DNA of 64,000 bases from Caulobacter hibisci (GCF_016135805.1 NZ_JADWOX010000002.1:372001-436000), one strand, 5' to 3'; shown: positions 43,599 through 53,734, numbered from the stretch's first letter. Numbers and translations are program-made. The notes: a model not told the origin generated them from the sequence alone.

Positions 43599-44243
43599 AT
43601 GGACCGTCGCCTGTTCCTCGCCGCCGCGGCTGCGGCCGCCGCCACGTCGGCGCACGCCCAGGAAACGACGCCCGCGCCTCAGCCCGCCGTACCGCCGCAG
43701 CCGGCCCCAAAGCCGCCGACCCGGGTCGCCATCGAGACCGCGCTCGGCCGGATCGTCATCGCGCTGCACACCAAGGAAGCGCCGATCACCACGGCCAACT
43801 TCCTGCGCTATGTCGACCAGAAGCGCTATGACGGGGCGACCTTCTTCCGGGCTTCGCGGGCCCCGGGCGCGCCGGAATACGGGCTGATCCAGGGCGGGGT
43901 GCAGGGCGACCCCAAGCGGGTGCTGCCGCCGATCGCCCACGAGTCGACCACCAAGACCGGCCTCAAGCATGTCAGCGGAACCGTCTCGATCGCCCGTAAC
44001 GCGCCGGGCTCGGCGACCTCGGACTTCTTCATCCTGATCGGCGACGCGCCGGGGCTGGACGCCAACCCGGCCGCCTCGGGCGACAACCTGGGCTTCGCCG
44101 CGTTCGGCACAGTGGTGGAGGGCATGGACGTGGCCCAGAAGATCCTGGCCCTGCCTACACCCGGCAAGGCGATCAATCCGGTGATGAAGGGGCAGATCAT
44201 CGACCCGCCGCTGAAGATCGTTTCGGCCAGGCGGGTTCCGTAG
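43599..44243 (+). CDS. Periplasmic cyclophilin-type peptidyl-prolyl isomerase
   Basis: 214 aa. The start at 43599 is supported by GGAG eight bases upstream and by a signal peptide (RRLFLAAAAAAAATSAHAQ). A Pro-rich linker precedes the cyclophilin domain, with FFRASR, GTVSIARNAPGSATSDFFI and the AFGTVVEGMDV block. It catalyses cis-trans isomerisation of X-Pro bonds during envelope protein folding. The active-site Arg in FFRAS is present. Convergent with amtB and separated from it by a repeat and a terminator. Confidence 0.88.
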   Translation: MDRRLFLAAAAAAAATSAHAQETTPAPQPAVPPQPAPKPPTRVAIETALGRIVIALHTKEAPITTANFLRYVDQKRYDGATFFRASRAPGAPEYGLIQGGVQGDPKRVLPPIAHESTTKTGLKHVSGTVSIARNAPGSATSDFFILIGDAPGLDANPAASGDNLGFAAFGTVVEGMDVAQKILALPTPGKAINPVMKGQIIDPPLKIVSARRVP

Positions 44244-44266
44244 GGCGGTTTCCCTCTCCTCCGAGG

Positions 44267-44346
44267 GTCATCGCCCGCTTCATGCGGGCGACCCAAGCTG
44301 ACTTTGCAGCCTCGGCTTGGGTCGCCCGGACAAGCCGGGCGATGAC
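44267..44346. repeat. Palindromic repeat GTCATCGCCCG family
   Basis: GTCATCGCCCGCTTCATGCGGGCGACCCAAGC-type left arm (44267 on) is mirrored by GCTTGGGTCGCCCGG...CGGGCGATGAC ending 44346. Each arm has its own small hairpin. It is distinct from the CGTCATCCCGG family though similar at the tips. Confidence 0.8.
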
Positions 44347-44374
44347 TTCTTGTGGTGGGGTAACGACAAAGAAA

Positions 44375-44411
44375 AAGGGCGCGGAGGCCGAAGCTTCCGC
44401 GCCCTTCTTTT
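44375..44411. terminator. Bidirectional rho-independent terminator
   Basis: AAGGGCGCGGA (44375-44385) pairs with TCCGCGCCCTT (44396-44406). A-rich sequence lies to the left and CTTTTT to the right, so it can end both the cyclophilin and the amtB transcripts. Confidence 0.88.
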
Positions 44412-44441
44412 TCGGACCGCTTACCGGCCGAGCCGTCAGGC

Positions 44442-45974
44442 TCAGCTGTGGTAGGCGCGTTCCCCGTGTTCGGAGATGTCCAGGCCTTCTTCTTCGGCGT
44501 CCGGCGAGGCGCGCAGGCCGATCACCAGCTTGATGACGAGGAAGACGATGGTCGAGGCGATCGCCGACCAGAGGATCGTGACGCCCACGCCCTTCAGCTG
44601 GGCGATCACTTGCGTGGCCAAGCTGTAGACGGCGGTGTCGCAGGTCGAGATGTCGCCGTCCTTGGCGCACGAGGTGTAGTCGACGACGCCGGCGCCGCCC
44701 CAGGCGGGGTTGACCACCAGGCCGGTGCCGATGGCGCCGACGATGCCGCCGATGCCGTGGATGCCGAAGGCGTCCAGGCTGTCGTCGTACTTCAGGGCGT
44801 TCTTAACGGCCGAGCAGAAGACGATGCAGATCGGCGAGACCACGAGGCCCAGGATCAGCGCGCCCATCGGACCGGCGAAGCCGGCGGCCGGGGTGACGGC
44901 GACGAGGCCGGCCACGACGCCCGAAGCCAGGCCCAGGGCCGACGGCTTCTTGCGGGTGATCCACTCGACCAGGATCCAGGACAGGCCGGCGCCGGCGGTG
45001 GCGATGAAGGTGTTGACCATCGCCAGCGAGGCGTAGCTGTTCGACTCGAGGTTGGAGCCGGCGTTGAAGCCGAACCAGCCCACCCACAGCAGGCCGGCGC
45101 CCACCAGGGTCAGGGTCAGCGAGTGCGGGGGCATCGGCTCCTTGCCGAAGCCTTGGCGCTTGCCGAGGATGATGGCGCCGACCAGGGCGGCGATACCGGC
45201 GTTGATGTGCACGACGGTGCCGCCGGCGAAGTCGAGGGCGCCGAAGCTCCAGATCAGGCCGGCCTTGACGGGCGCGGTCGGATCAAGGGCGATGGCGTTC
45301 GGACCCGGCCACCACCAGACCATGTGGGCCATCGGGTAGTAGGAGAGCAGCGGCCACAGCACGGCGAAGGCGACGATGGCGGCGAACTTCATGCGCTCGA
45401 CCAGCGAGCCGACCACCAGGGCCGCGGTGATCGCGGCGAAGGTCGATTGGAAGGCGATGAAGGTCAGTTCCGGGATCACGACGCCGGTCGAGAAGGTGGC
45501 GACCACGCTGGATGGCGTGACGTCCTTCAGGAACAGACGGCCCAGGCCGCCGACGAAGGTGTCCCAGCCGCCGCCGTCGGTGAAGGCGAAGCTATAGCCC
45601 CACAGGAACCAGGCGACGAAGCCGATCAGGGCCACGGTCGAGACCTGCATCATGACCGACAGCATGTTCTTGGAACGGACCAGGCCGCCGTAGAACAGGG
45701 CCAGACCCGGCAGGATCATCAGCAGCACGAGCAGCGACGAGGTCAGCATCCAGGCGTTGTCGCCCTTATCCTGCTTGTCGACGATGGTCGGAGCAGCGGC
45801 TTCGGCGGGCGCGGCGGCGACCGGAGCAGCGGCGGGAGCCGGCGCGGCCTCGGCGGGCGCGGCGGCGGCCGGCGCGGGCGCGGCCTCCTGGGCGAAGGCG
45901 GTGACGCCGATCGGCGCCCCCGCGAGAGTCGCGGCGAGCATCAGCCCGGCCAGCGGCTTAAAGGTAAGTTTCAT
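44442..45974 (-). CDS. amtB: Ammonium transporter
   Basis: 510 aa from the ATG at 45974 (AAAGGGG upstream). A cleavable-looking signal sequence (about residues 1-28) is followed by an Ala/Pro/Glu-rich linker of about 35 residues, then eleven membrane helices of the Amt/Rh family. Conserved parts include LFYGGLVRSKN, FAGGTVVHINAG (first pore His) and DAFGIHGIGG (second pore His region). It passes ammonium across the inner membrane and is blocked by GlnK. It is 25 bp downstream of glnK, the classic operon. Confidence 0.93.
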   Translation of the reverse strand: MKLTFKPLAGLMLAATLAGAPIGVTAFAQEAAPAPAAAAPAEAAPAPAAAPVAAAPAEAAAPTIVDKQDKGDNAWMLTSSLLVLLMILPGLALFYGGLVRSKNMLSVMMQVSTVALIGFVAWFLWGYSFAFTDGGGWDTFVGGLGRLFLKDVTPSSVVATFSTGVVIPELTFIAFQSTFAAITAALVVGSLVERMKFAAIVAFAVLWPLLSYYPMAHMVWWWPGPNAIALDPTAPVKAGLIWSFGALDFAGGTVVHINAGIAALVGAIILGKRQGFGKEPMPPHSLTLTLVGAGLLWVGWFGFNAGSNLESNSYASLAMVNTFIATAGAGLSWILVEWITRKKPSALGLASGVVAGLVAVTPAAGFAGPMGALILGLVVSPICIVFCSAVKNALKYDDSLDAFGIHGIGGIVGAIGTGLVVNPAWGGAGVVDYTSCAKDGDISTCDTAVYSLATQVIAQLKGVGVTILWSAIASTIVFLVIKLVIGLRASPDAEEEGLDISEHGERAYHS

Positions 45975-45999
45975 CGTTGGTATCCCCTTTCCCCGACGA

Positions 46000-46658
<659 letters not shown>

Positions 46659-47009
46659 ATGCCGCCCCTATGGGCCAAGATCGCCCCCTGGGCGCTGCTG
46701 ATCTGCTCCAACGTCTTCATGACCTACGCCTGGTACGGCCACCTGAAGGGCAAGCCGCTGGCGCTGCCGGTGGCCATTCTCAGCAGCTGGCTGATCGCGC
46801 TTCCGGAGTACATGCTGGCGGTTCCCGCCAATCGCATCGGTCACGGCGTCTATTCCACGGCCCAGCTCAAGACCGGCCAAGAAGCGATCACCTTGATCGT
46901 CTTCACGTTGTTCTCGTATTTCTATCTCGGCGAGGCGATCCGCTGGACGACGGCGCTGGGTTTCGTGCTGATCTTCGCCGGCGCGGCGCTGGTTTTCTTC
47001 TTCAAGTAA
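46659..47009 (+). CDS. DMT-superfamily small membrane protein (DUF486)
   Basis: 116 aa with four hydrophobic helices, matching DUF486 (YdcZ/EmrE-sized DMT relatives). CSNVFMTYAWYGHLK and EYMLAVPANRIGH are characteristic of the family. GGAGG precedes the ATG. Members are inner-membrane proteins of unknown substrate. Monocistronic by appearance. Confidence 0.82.
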   Translation: MPPLWAKIAPWALLICSNVFMTYAWYGHLKGKPLALPVAILSSWLIALPEYMLAVPANRIGHGVYSTAQLKTGQEAITLIVFTLFSYFYLGEAIRWTTALGFVLIFAGAALVFFFK

Positions 47010-47105
47010 CAGCCAAGTCTGGATCACGAGCCCGTGAGGGGCTGCAACGGAGTCGCAATCTGGAGCGTACAGCCGGCCTGGAATTCGAGCGAAAGGACCA
47101 AGGCC

Positions 47106-48089
47106 ATGTACGTGACGCGTCTCCTCTCCGCAGCCGCTGCCGTTGCTCTGCTCTCCGGCGCCGCCGTCGCCCAGACCGCGGCTCCGGCCCAAGCCCCCGC
47201 CGCTGCTCCGCCGGCGACCAAGGTCTCGCCCAATGGCGACCTGATCGCCACGGCCCAGGCTTCGGGCCAGTTCACGACCTTCCTCAAGGCCCTGGACGCC
47301 ACCAACCTGACCAGCGTGCTGAAGACCAACCCGAACCTGACGGTGTTCGCCCCGACCGACGCGGCCTTCGCGGCCCTGCCGGCCGGCGAGCTGGATCGCC
47401 TGATGCAGCCGGCCAACGCCGCCCAGCTGCAGAAGGTGCTGACCTACCACGTGATCAACACCAAGGTGGACTCCAGCAAGATCAACGGCGCCAAGGGCGA
47501 GGTGAAGACCGTCGAAGGCTCGTCGGTCACCCTGGATGGCAGCGGGACCACGGCCATGGTCGACGGCGCCCATATCGTCCAGGCCGACGTGGTCGCCACC
47601 AACGGCGTGCTGCACGTGGTCGACAAGGTGCTGATCCCCAAGGACGTGCCGATCCAGGCCGCCGCCGCCACCGATGATGCGGCCACCAGCATGGCCTCGA
47701 CCACGGCCAGCGCCGACGTGATGTCGGCCACCGACGCCGGCAGCGATGTCGCCGCCCAGGCTGCGCCCGCCGCCAGCCCCGCGCCCGATCAAGCCACGAC
47801 GCCGTCGGCCACTGACGCCCCGGCCGATCAGGCCCTGAACCCGACGGCCTCGCCGGCCCCGGCCGATCCGACCGCCGCCACGACCGCTCCGGCGGCGACG
47901 GGCGCGGCCGCCCCGGCCTCGGCGACCCTGCCGGCCTCGACCTCGACCCCCGAGGAGCAGGCGACCCTTAAGGCCGGCGACCCGAACGTGGTCTCCAACC
48001 CGCCGGTCGCCGACACGCCCGAGAACCGCAAGGCCTATGGCAAGCCGATGTCGAACGCCGGCAAGCGCTCGGCCGCCAAGGGCAATTAA
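47106..48089 (+). CDS. Exported fasciclin (FAS1) domain protein
   Basis: 327 aa. Signal peptide to about residue 23 (SGAAVAQ), one FAS1 domain (residues about 40-185) with NLTVFAPTDAAFAALP and VLTYHVI, then a long Ala/Pro/Thr-rich low-complexity tail (about 190-300) and a charged end. FAS1 domains mediate adhesion or cell-surface contacts. The tail resembles a wall-spanning linker. Start ATG at 47106. Role unknown. Confidence 0.85.
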   Translation: MYVTRLLSAAAAVALLSGAAVAQTAAPAQAPAAAPPATKVSPNGDLIATAQASGQFTTFLKALDATNLTSVLKTNPNLTVFAPTDAAFAALPAGELDRLMQPANAAQLQKVLTYHVINTKVDSSKINGAKGEVKTVEGSSVTLDGSGTTAMVDGAHIVQADVVATNGVLHVVDKVLIPKDVPIQAAAATDDAATSMASTTASADVMSATDAGSDVAAQAAPAASPAPDQATTPSATDAPADQALNPTASPAPADPTAATTAPAATGAAAPASATLPASTSTPEEQATLKAGDPNVVSNPPVADTPENRKAYGKPMSNAGKRSAAKGN

Positions 48090-48187
48090 GTCGGCAGGCG
48101 GTGCAATAAACGACGTCCGCTTCGCTTGAAGCACCGGTCGGCGGGCCCTATGGTCCGCCGACTTTTTCAGGCCCTTGTTCGGACGTC

Positions 48188-49084
48188 ATGCCCGCCGCCC
48201 CCAAATCGTTTCAAAGCCTCATCCTGACGCTCCACAACTACTGGAGCGAAAAGGGCTGCGTCATCCTGCAGCCGCACGACGTCGAAGTGGGGGCGGGGAC
48301 CCTGCACCCGGCCACGGTGCTGCGCGCGCTCGGTCCCAAGCCGTGGAACGCGGCCTACGTCCAGCCCTCGCGCCGTCCGGGCGACGGCCGCTACGGCGAG
48401 AACCCCAACCGCCTGCAGCACTATTACCAGTACCAGGTGATCCTGAAGCCGAACCCGGCCGACATGCAGGACCTGTACCTGGGCTCGCTGGAGGCCATCG
48501 GCCTGGACCTGCGCACCCACGACATCCGCTTCGTCGAGGACGACTGGGAAAACCCCACCGTCGGCGCCTGGGGCCTGGGCTGGGAAGTCTGGTGCGACGG
48601 CATGGAGGTGTCGCAGTACACCTACTTCCAGCAGGTCGGCGGCCTGGACGTCTCGCCGGTGGCCGGCGAGCTGACCTACGGCCTGGAACGCCTGGCCATG
48701 TACGTGTTCGGCGTCGACAACGTCTACGACCTGCCGTTCAACGATCCGGATTCGCCGTTGGGCGCCCTGACCTATGGCGACGTCTTCCTGGCCAACGAGC
48801 GCCAGCAGTCGGAAGCCAACTTCCACGGCTATGACGTCGCCGTGCTCAAGCAGCAGTTCGAGCAGATGGAGCAGCAGGTGCCGCTGATGCTGGCCCGCTC
48901 CTACAAGAACGAGACCCTCGTCCTGCCCGCCTACGACATGGTCCTCAAGGCCAGCCACCTCTTCAACCTGATGAACGCCCGCGGCGCGATCGCCGTCGCC
49001 GAGCGCGCCAGCTACATCGGCCGCATCCGCGACCTCTGTAAGATGTGCGCCCAGAAGTGGGTCGAGCTGCAGGAAGCCGCGTAA
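48188..49084 (+). CDS. glyQ: Glycyl-tRNA synthetase alpha subunit
   Basis: 298 aa, the normal length for the alpha chain of the bacterial alpha2beta2 enzyme. [22 protein letters not shown] at the start, [11 protein letters not shown], and the [19 protein letters not shown] motif are diagnostic. It carries the class II aminoacylation site that forms glycyl-adenylate. glyS follows after 6 bp. Confidence 0.96.
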   Translation: MPAAPKSFQSLILTLHNYWSEKGCVILQPHDVEVGAGTLHPATVLRALGPKPWNAAYVQPSRRPGDGRYGENPNRLQHYYQYQVILKPNPADMQDLYLGSLEAIGLDLRTHDIRFVEDDWENPTVGAWGLGWEVWCDGMEVSQYTYFQQVGGLDVSPVAGELTYGLERLAMYVFGVDNVYDLPFNDPDSPLGALTYGDVFLANERQQSEANFHGYDVAVLKQQFEQMEQQVPLMLARSYKNETLVLPAYDMVLKASHLFNLMNARGAIAVAERASYIGRIRDLCKMCAQKWVELQEAA

Positions 49085-49090
49085 GTCACG

Positions 49091-51364
49091 ATGCCCCAAC
49101 TCCTTCTCGAACTGTTCTCCGAAGAGATCCCCGCCCGCATGCAGGGCCAGGCCGCCAAGGACCTGGAACGCCTGGCGCGCGAACACCTGGCCGCCGCCGG
49201 CTTCCTGCCCGAGGCCCTGAAGACCTTCGCCGGCCCGCGCCGTCTGACCCTGGTGGCCGAGGGCCTGCCGCTGGCCCAGGCCGACCGCAAGGAAGAGCTG
49301 AAGGGCCCGCGCGTCGGCGCCCCGCAGCAGGCCATGGACGGCTTCCTGCGCAAGGCCGGCCTGACCCAGGACCAACTGGTCGAGCAGAACGGCGTCTGGA
49401 TGGCCTTCGTCGAAAAGAAGGGCCGCCCGACCGCCGAGATCGTCGCCGAGATGGTGGAAGCCATCGTCCGCGGCTTCCCCTGGCCCAAGTCGATGACCTG
49501 GGGCACGGGCAAGCTGCGCTGGGTGCGGCCGCTGAAGCGCATCCTCTGCGTGCTCGACCGCGAGGTCGTGCCGTTCGCCATCGACGGCATCCAGAGCGGC
49601 GACGTCAGCGAAGGCCACCGCTTCATGGGTGAAGCCAAACCCTTCGTCGCCAAGGACTTCGACGAGTACGCGGCGGGCCTGGAGGCCCACTTTGTCGTGC
49701 TCGACGTCGAGGAGCGTAAGGCTCGCATCCTCGAAGGCTGCAAGACCCTGTGCTTCGCGCGTCACCTGGAGCTGGTCGAGGACATCGGCCTGTTGGAAGA
49801 GGTCGCCGGCTTGGCCGAATGGCCGACGCCGGTGCTGGGCGACATGGACCCGTCGTTCCTCGACCTGCCGCCCGAGGTGATCCGCACCTCGATGCGCACC
49901 CACCAGAAGTATTTCGCCGTGCGCAAGCCGGGCGAGGCGGGTCTGGCCCCGCACTTCATCACCGTGGCCAATATCGAGGCCAAGGACGGCGGCAAGGTGA
50001 TCGCCGCCGGCAACGCCAAGGTGCTGTCCTCGCGCCTGTCGGACGCCCGCTTCTTCTGGGACGAGGACGTCAAGACCGGCTTCGAACCGTGGCTGGCCAA
50101 GCTGGACGGCGTGACCTTCCACGCCAAGCTCGGGACCATGGCCCAACGCGTCGAGCGCATCGTCGCCCTGGCCGGCGAGATCGCGCCGCTGGTCGGCGCC
50201 GATGTCGACAAGGCCAAGGAAGCCGCGCGCCTGGCCAAGGCCGACCTGACCTCGCAGATGGTCGGCGAATTCCCCGAGCTGCAGGGGATCATGGGCGGCT
50301 ACTACGCCCGCCACTTCGGCCTCGACCCTGAGATCGCCGCGGCGATCCAGGACCACTACAAGCCGCAGGGCCCCTCCGACGCCGTCCCGACCGCGCCGCT
50401 GAGCGTGGCGGTGGCGCTGGCGGACAAGCTGGACACGCTGGTCGGGTTCTTCGCGATCGACGAGAAGCCGACGGGGTCGAAGGACCCGTTTGCGCTTCGT
50501 CGCGCGGCGTTAGGCGTGATCCGGATTATTCTTGAATCTGGTCACGCATTCGCTCTGAGCGATCTTTTGCGCGGGCAGGCGGCGCTTCTGCTGCGTGCAG
50601 AAATGCAAGAGGTTTTCAACAGCGTAAGGGCGGGCGTTGTGAACGCTCAATTGGCCGCGCGGGTGTCGGACGCCGAGGTTCAATTGGCACTGACGGATGA
50701 AGCTCTTCACGCTTTTGCAATTCTGGACGTGGCGGCGACGGTGCCGGATTCTGCGCCGGAAGCAATCTTGGTCGCGGCCGAACGTATCGCTGGGGCATTT
50801 GTTGACCAACGCAGCGGGGTTGAGTGGCGCAACGCTTACCTGCCAGCCATGGACCACCTTCTTGCCTTCTTCGCCGACCGCCTGAAGGTGACCCTGAAGG
50901 ACCAAGGCAAGCGCCACGACCTCGTCGACGCCGTGTTCGCCCTGGGCGACGACGACCTCGTGCGGATCGTGGCGCGGGTCGAGGCCCTGGACGGCTTCCT
51001 GAAGACCGACGACGGCAAGACCCTGCTGGCCGGCTACAAGCGCGCCGCCAACATCCTCAAGGCCGAGGAGAAGAAGGGCGCGCTGCCGGAGGGCGAACCG
51101 GAGGAGCCGGCCGCCGACAGCGCCGCCGAGGTCGGGCTCTACCAGGCCCTGCGCCTGCTGAAGGCGCCGCTGGCCGAGGCTCTGGCCAAGGAAGACTTCA
51201 CCGGCGCCATGGCCCAGCTGGCCGCCCTGCGCGAACCGGTGGACGCCTATCTCGACGGTGTCTTCGTCAACGACCCCGAGCACCGCGACAACCGCCTCAA
51301 GACCCTCGCGGCCGTGCGCTCGGCCATGGGCCAGGTGGCGGATTTCGGACTGGTGGCGGGCTGA
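49091..51364 (+). CDS. glyS: Glycyl-tRNA synthetase beta subunit with atypical internal segment
   Basis: 757 aa; the bacterial beta subunit is normally nearer 690. N-terminal LLLELFSEEIPARM, central RTSMRTHQKYFAV and C-terminal DAYLDGVFVNDPEHRDNRL are all GlyS. It contributes tRNA binding and is required with GlyQ. Between ALGVIRIILES (about residue 475) and LLAFFADRLKV (about 585) lie roughly 105 residues where homologues usually have about 35. This stretch (nt about 50510-50850) uses codons such as TTG, ATT, GCA, GTT and CAA that are rare in the rest of the gene, and looks acquired. The frame is intact. Confidence 0.93.
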   Translation: MPQLLLELFSEEIPARMQGQAAKDLERLAREHLAAAGFLPEALKTFAGPRRLTLVAEGLPLAQADRKEELKGPRVGAPQQAMDGFLRKAGLTQDQLVEQNGVWMAFVEKKGRPTAEIVAEMVEAIVRGFPWPKSMTWGTGKLRWVRPLKRILCVLDREVVPFAIDGIQSGDVSEGHRFMGEAKPFVAKDFDEYAAGLEAHFVVLDVEERKARILEGCKTLCFARHLELVEDIGLLEEVAGLAEWPTPVLGDMDPSFLDLPPEVIRTSMRTHQKYFAVRKPGEAGLAPHFITVANIEAKDGGKVIAAGNAKVLSSRLSDARFFWDEDVKTGFEPWLAKLDGVTFHAKLGTMAQRVERIVALAGEIAPLVGADVDKAKEAARLAKADLTSQMVGEFPELQGIMGGYYARHFGLDPEIAAAIQDHYKPQGPSDAVPTAPLSVAVALADKLDTLVGFFAIDEKPTGSKDPFALRRAALGVIRIILESGHAFALSDLLRGQAALLLRAEMQEVFNSVRAGVVNAQLAARVSDAEVQLALTDEALHAFAILDVAATVPDSAPEAILVAAERIAGAFVDQRSGVEWRNAYLPAMDHLLAFFADRLKVTLKDQGKRHDLVDAVFALGDDDLVRIVARVEALDGFLKTDDGKTLLAGYKRAANILKAEEKKGALPEGEPEEPAADSAAEVGLYQALRLLKAPLAEALAKEDFTGAMAQLAALREPVDAYLDGVFVNDPEHRDNRLKTLAAVRSAMGQVADFGLVAG

Positions 51365-51371
51365 TCCCTGA

Positions 51372-51536
51372 TCCTTCTCCCCTTGCGGGAGAAGGTGTCG
51401 GCGACAGCCGACGGATGAGGGGTCTCTCAGAAATGAAACGCCGCGACGGCTTATCGGCTGTCGCGGCGTTTTGCATTCGTGCGACCCCTCACCCGACCTC
51501 CTTCGGAGGCCACCCTCTCCCGCAAGGGGAGAGGGG
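51372..51536. repeat. Palindromic repeat carrying a terminator, copy B
   Basis: Same organisation as 39373-39542: CTCCCCTTGCGGGAG left end, GATGAGGGGTCTCTCA, terminator stem, TTCGTGCGACCCCTCA, CTCCCGCAAGGGGAG right end. The right end abuts the stop codon of the convergent gene at 51537. Confidence 0.88.
51437..51473 (+). terminator. Rho-independent terminator of glyS, within repeat
   Basis: A stem of 14 bp with one G-U pair (51437-51450 / 51457-51470), loop TTATCG, followed by a short T run. The stem is nearly identical to the terminator at 39444-39475. Confidence 0.85.
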
Positions 51537-51917
51537 TCATTCACATACATCCGCCCACTTGGCGTTCACCGCGTCGCTGCCGTCGGCTTCCTCGATCACC
51601 AGCGCGCCATCGGACCAGACGAAGCGCTCGGGACCGTCGAAGCTGTCCTGCTCCTCCTGGATGTCGACCTGACCGCAGACCGAGATCACCTCGCCGTCCT
51701 GATGGGTGAAGACGTGGCCGAAGACGACGGCGGCAGCTTCGGGGAAGCGGTTCTGGACGGCGATCTTGCCGCCGGCGATGGCCAGCTGGTCATCGCCCTT
51801 GTCCTGGACGACCTCGGTCTCGGTGTCGCGGAACACGTAGGCGACGAGGCCCACGCCGACGCCGAGCAGGACCACGGCGGCGGCCGCCACGGCGATGATG
51901 CGCTTGTCGATGTTCAT
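51537..51917 (-). CDS. Small membrane-anchored hypothetical protein
   Basis: 126 aa from the ATG at 51917; the longer frame runs through a repeat and is rejected. A single N-terminal helix (RIIAVAAAAVVLLGVGVGLVAYVF) anchors it with the C-terminal domain likely periplasmic. The domain contains two Cys (VISVCGQV and the near-terminal ADVCE) that could form a disulfide. Family not recognised. No strong ribosome site. Confidence 0.6.
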   Translation of the reverse strand: MNIDKRIIAVAAAAVVLLGVGVGLVAYVFRDTETEVVQDKGDDQLAIAGGKIAVQNRFPEAAAVVFGHVFTHQDGEVISVCGQVDIQEEQDSFDGPERFVWSDGALVIEEADGSDAVNAKWADVCE

Positions 51918-51966
51918 GGTTGTAGTCGGCCGCAGGTTGCGGGCGCGGTCAACCGTGGCGGCGAAA

Positions 51967-52048
51967 CCTCGTCCTTCGACAAGCTCAGGATGAGGTTTTT
52001 GAACGATCTCGCATTTGATCCTCACCCTGAGCCTGTCGAAGGGCGAGG
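51967..52048. repeat. Interspersed inverted repeat, TTCGACAGGCTCAGG family, copy 2
   Basis: CCTCGTCCTTCGACAAGCTC on the left and GAGCCTGTCGAAGGGCGAGG on the right flank about 30 variable bases. See copies at 15606 and 55151. It lies between two co-directional minus-strand genes. Confidence 0.85.
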
Positions 52049-52057
52049 ATCAGCCCC

Positions 52058-53053
52058 TCAGTCCCTAAGCAGCGGCAGCGACAGTCCGCCGGCCTGCCGC
52101 GCGCCGAGGATTTCCCGCCGAAATCGAAACAACTCGGCCGGGCGGCCGCCGGTTTCGCTGTCCAGGCGCCCCAGGCCCTCGACCAGATCCTCGCGCTCGA
52201 CCACGCGGCGGAAGTTCTGCTTGTGCAGCGGCACGCCGGCGATGGCCTCGACGGTGCGCTGCAGGGTCGAGAGGGTGAATTCGGCGGGCGTCAGTTCGAA
52301 CACCACCGGGCGATACTTGATCTTGCCGCGCAGGCGCGAAAGCCCGGTGGCCAGGATCCGCCGGTGGTCGGAGATCATCGGCTCGCCCAGGGCCGCCGAC
52401 AGGGCCTCGGGCTCGGCCGGGTCGTGGCCGTCGGCGCGGGCCCGGTCGCGGGCGGCCTCGGGAGCCAGGCCCGCCTCATAGAGCAGCTCGTAGCGCTCCA
52501 GCACCCGTTCCTCGTTCCACGGCGCGCCGTCCAGGGCGAAGGCCAGGCGGGCGCGGGAGAGGCGGTCGGCGTCGTCGCCGGCCCAGCGGCGCAGGGCTGG
52601 GGCGATGGCCTCGTCGAGCAGGGCGGGGCGGCCGGCGCGCCAGTCTTCCCACGGGAAGAAGCGGGTCCACGGCGCCCAGACGGTGTCGGGCGCCTGGGTG
52701 TCGGTGGCCTTGGGCGTCAGGCCCAGATAGCCGATCGAGACGACGCGGGCCGCGCCGGCCCCGACCTCGGCCCGGGGGGCGTCGCGGCCCTTGTCGCCGA
52801 AGGTGTAGAGCTGCTCGACATAGCCCAGCTGGAAGCGGGTCTGCTCGGTGACGAAGGCGCGCAGGGCCAGCTCGAAGGTGCGGTGGCCGGCCGGGTCGAA
52901 CGGGCCGAACGGCAGGCCGGGCAGGGGCGAGGCGATGTCGGTGACGGCGTCGTGCGGCCGCACGGTCAGGACCACGACCTCGCCGTCGCGCACGGCCACG
53001 ACCACGGCCGACAGGCCGATGACGATCGCGGAGGCGCCGGTAAGGTCCGTCAT
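52058..53053 (-). CDS. NUDIX-like NAD-metabolism transcriptional regulator (NadQ-like)
   Basis: 331 aa. The N-terminal half is a Nudix-like fold in which the catalytic GX5EX7REUXEEXGU box is not preserved (PFDPAGHRTFELALRAFVTEQ region), fitting a ligand sensor, not a hydrolase. The C-terminal third looks like a winged helix (KIKYRPVVFELTPAEFTL, QNFRRVVE). This arrangement matches the alphaproteobacterial NAD regulator group called NadQ, related to NrtR. It overlaps the HD-domain gene by an ATGA. The assignment to NadQ is by architecture only. Confidence 0.65.
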   Translation of the reverse strand: MTDLTGASAIVIGLSAVVVAVRDGEVVVLTVRPHDAVTDIASPLPGLPFGPFDPAGHRTFELALRAFVTEQTRFQLGYVEQLYTFGDKGRDAPRAEVGAGAARVVSIGYLGLTPKATDTQAPDTVWAPWTRFFPWEDWRAGRPALLDEAIAPALRRWAGDDADRLSRARLAFALDGAPWNEERVLERYELLYEAGLAPEAARDRARADGHDPAEPEALSAALGEPMISDHRRILATGLSRLRGKIKYRPVVFELTPAEFTLSTLQRTVEAIAGVPLHKQNFRRVVEREDLVEGLGRLDSETGGRPAELFRFRREILGARQAGGLSLPLLRD

Positions 53054-53646
53054 TCCGTCTCGAACGCGGCGCTGGGCGAGGATTCGTAGCCGGCGGCCTT
53101 CGACAGCACGTGGAAGCGCTGGACGTAGCGGGCCTGGGCCTCGAACGGCGGCTGCGGCGTGATCTTCAGGTCGTAACCGGCCGGCGGGGCGCCGAAGATG
53201 GCTAGGGACTCAGCGTGTTCGAACCCGGCCAGCTGGGTGGCCTCGAAGAAGGCGCAGGCGCGGTCGGCCTGCTTGATCAGCTTCTTGATCGGGGCCGGGG
53301 TCTTCACCGGCAGGCCGAAGCGGATGTGGATGGCGTCTTCAAGCCGGGCCTCGAAGTCCTTGTACGACACGCCCAGCGCCGCCTTGAACGGGCTGATCAT
53401 GTCGCCGATCACGTATTCGGAGGCGTCGTGCAGCAGGGCGGCCAGGCGCCAGCGCGGCTCCAGGTCGGGCTTGATGTGGGCGGCGATCTCCTCGACCACC
53501 AGGCTGTGCTGGGCCACCGAGAAGCCGTGCTCGCCGATCGTCTGGCCGTTCCAGCGGGCCACGCGCGCCAGGCCGTGGGCGATGTCCTCGATCTCGATGT
53601 CCATGGGCGAGGGGTCCAGCAGGTCCAGCCTGCGCCCCGACAGCAT
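53050..53646 (-). CDS. HD-domain hydrolase (YfbR/5'-deoxynucleotidase-like)
   Basis: 198 aa if begun at the ATG at 53646; a GTG at 53706 would add 20 residues. HD-superfamily metal ligands are seen in EHGFSVAQHS and LLHDASEYVIGD. The family comprises small metal-dependent nucleotide phosphohydrolases. The start of the NadQ-like gene overlaps its stop, so the pair may link nucleotide or NAD turnover. The very long frame reaching 54036 runs into the divergent promoter and is rejected. Confidence 0.78.
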   Translation of the reverse strand: MLSGRRLDLLDPSPMDIEIEDIAHGLARVARWNGQTIGEHGFSVAQHSLVVEEIAAHIKPDLEPRWRLAALLHDASEYVIGDMISPFKAALGVSYKDFEARLEDAIHIRFGLPVKTPAPIKKLIKQADRACAFFEATQLAGFEHAESLAIFGAPPAGYDLKITPQPPFEAQARYVQRFHVLSKAAGYESSPSAAFETE

Positions 53647-53734
53647 GCGCTGCCACGCCCTCGGCGGGCCTTTATGCAGCCCTTTGGCCACGAGATCGTT
53701 CCTCACGGTGAAGGTGGTTTGAGTGCCGCATCGC

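Noticed and set aside
48167..50356. 729-residue minus-strand frame opposite glyQS
   Set aside because: Shadow of the glycyl-tRNA synthetase genes.
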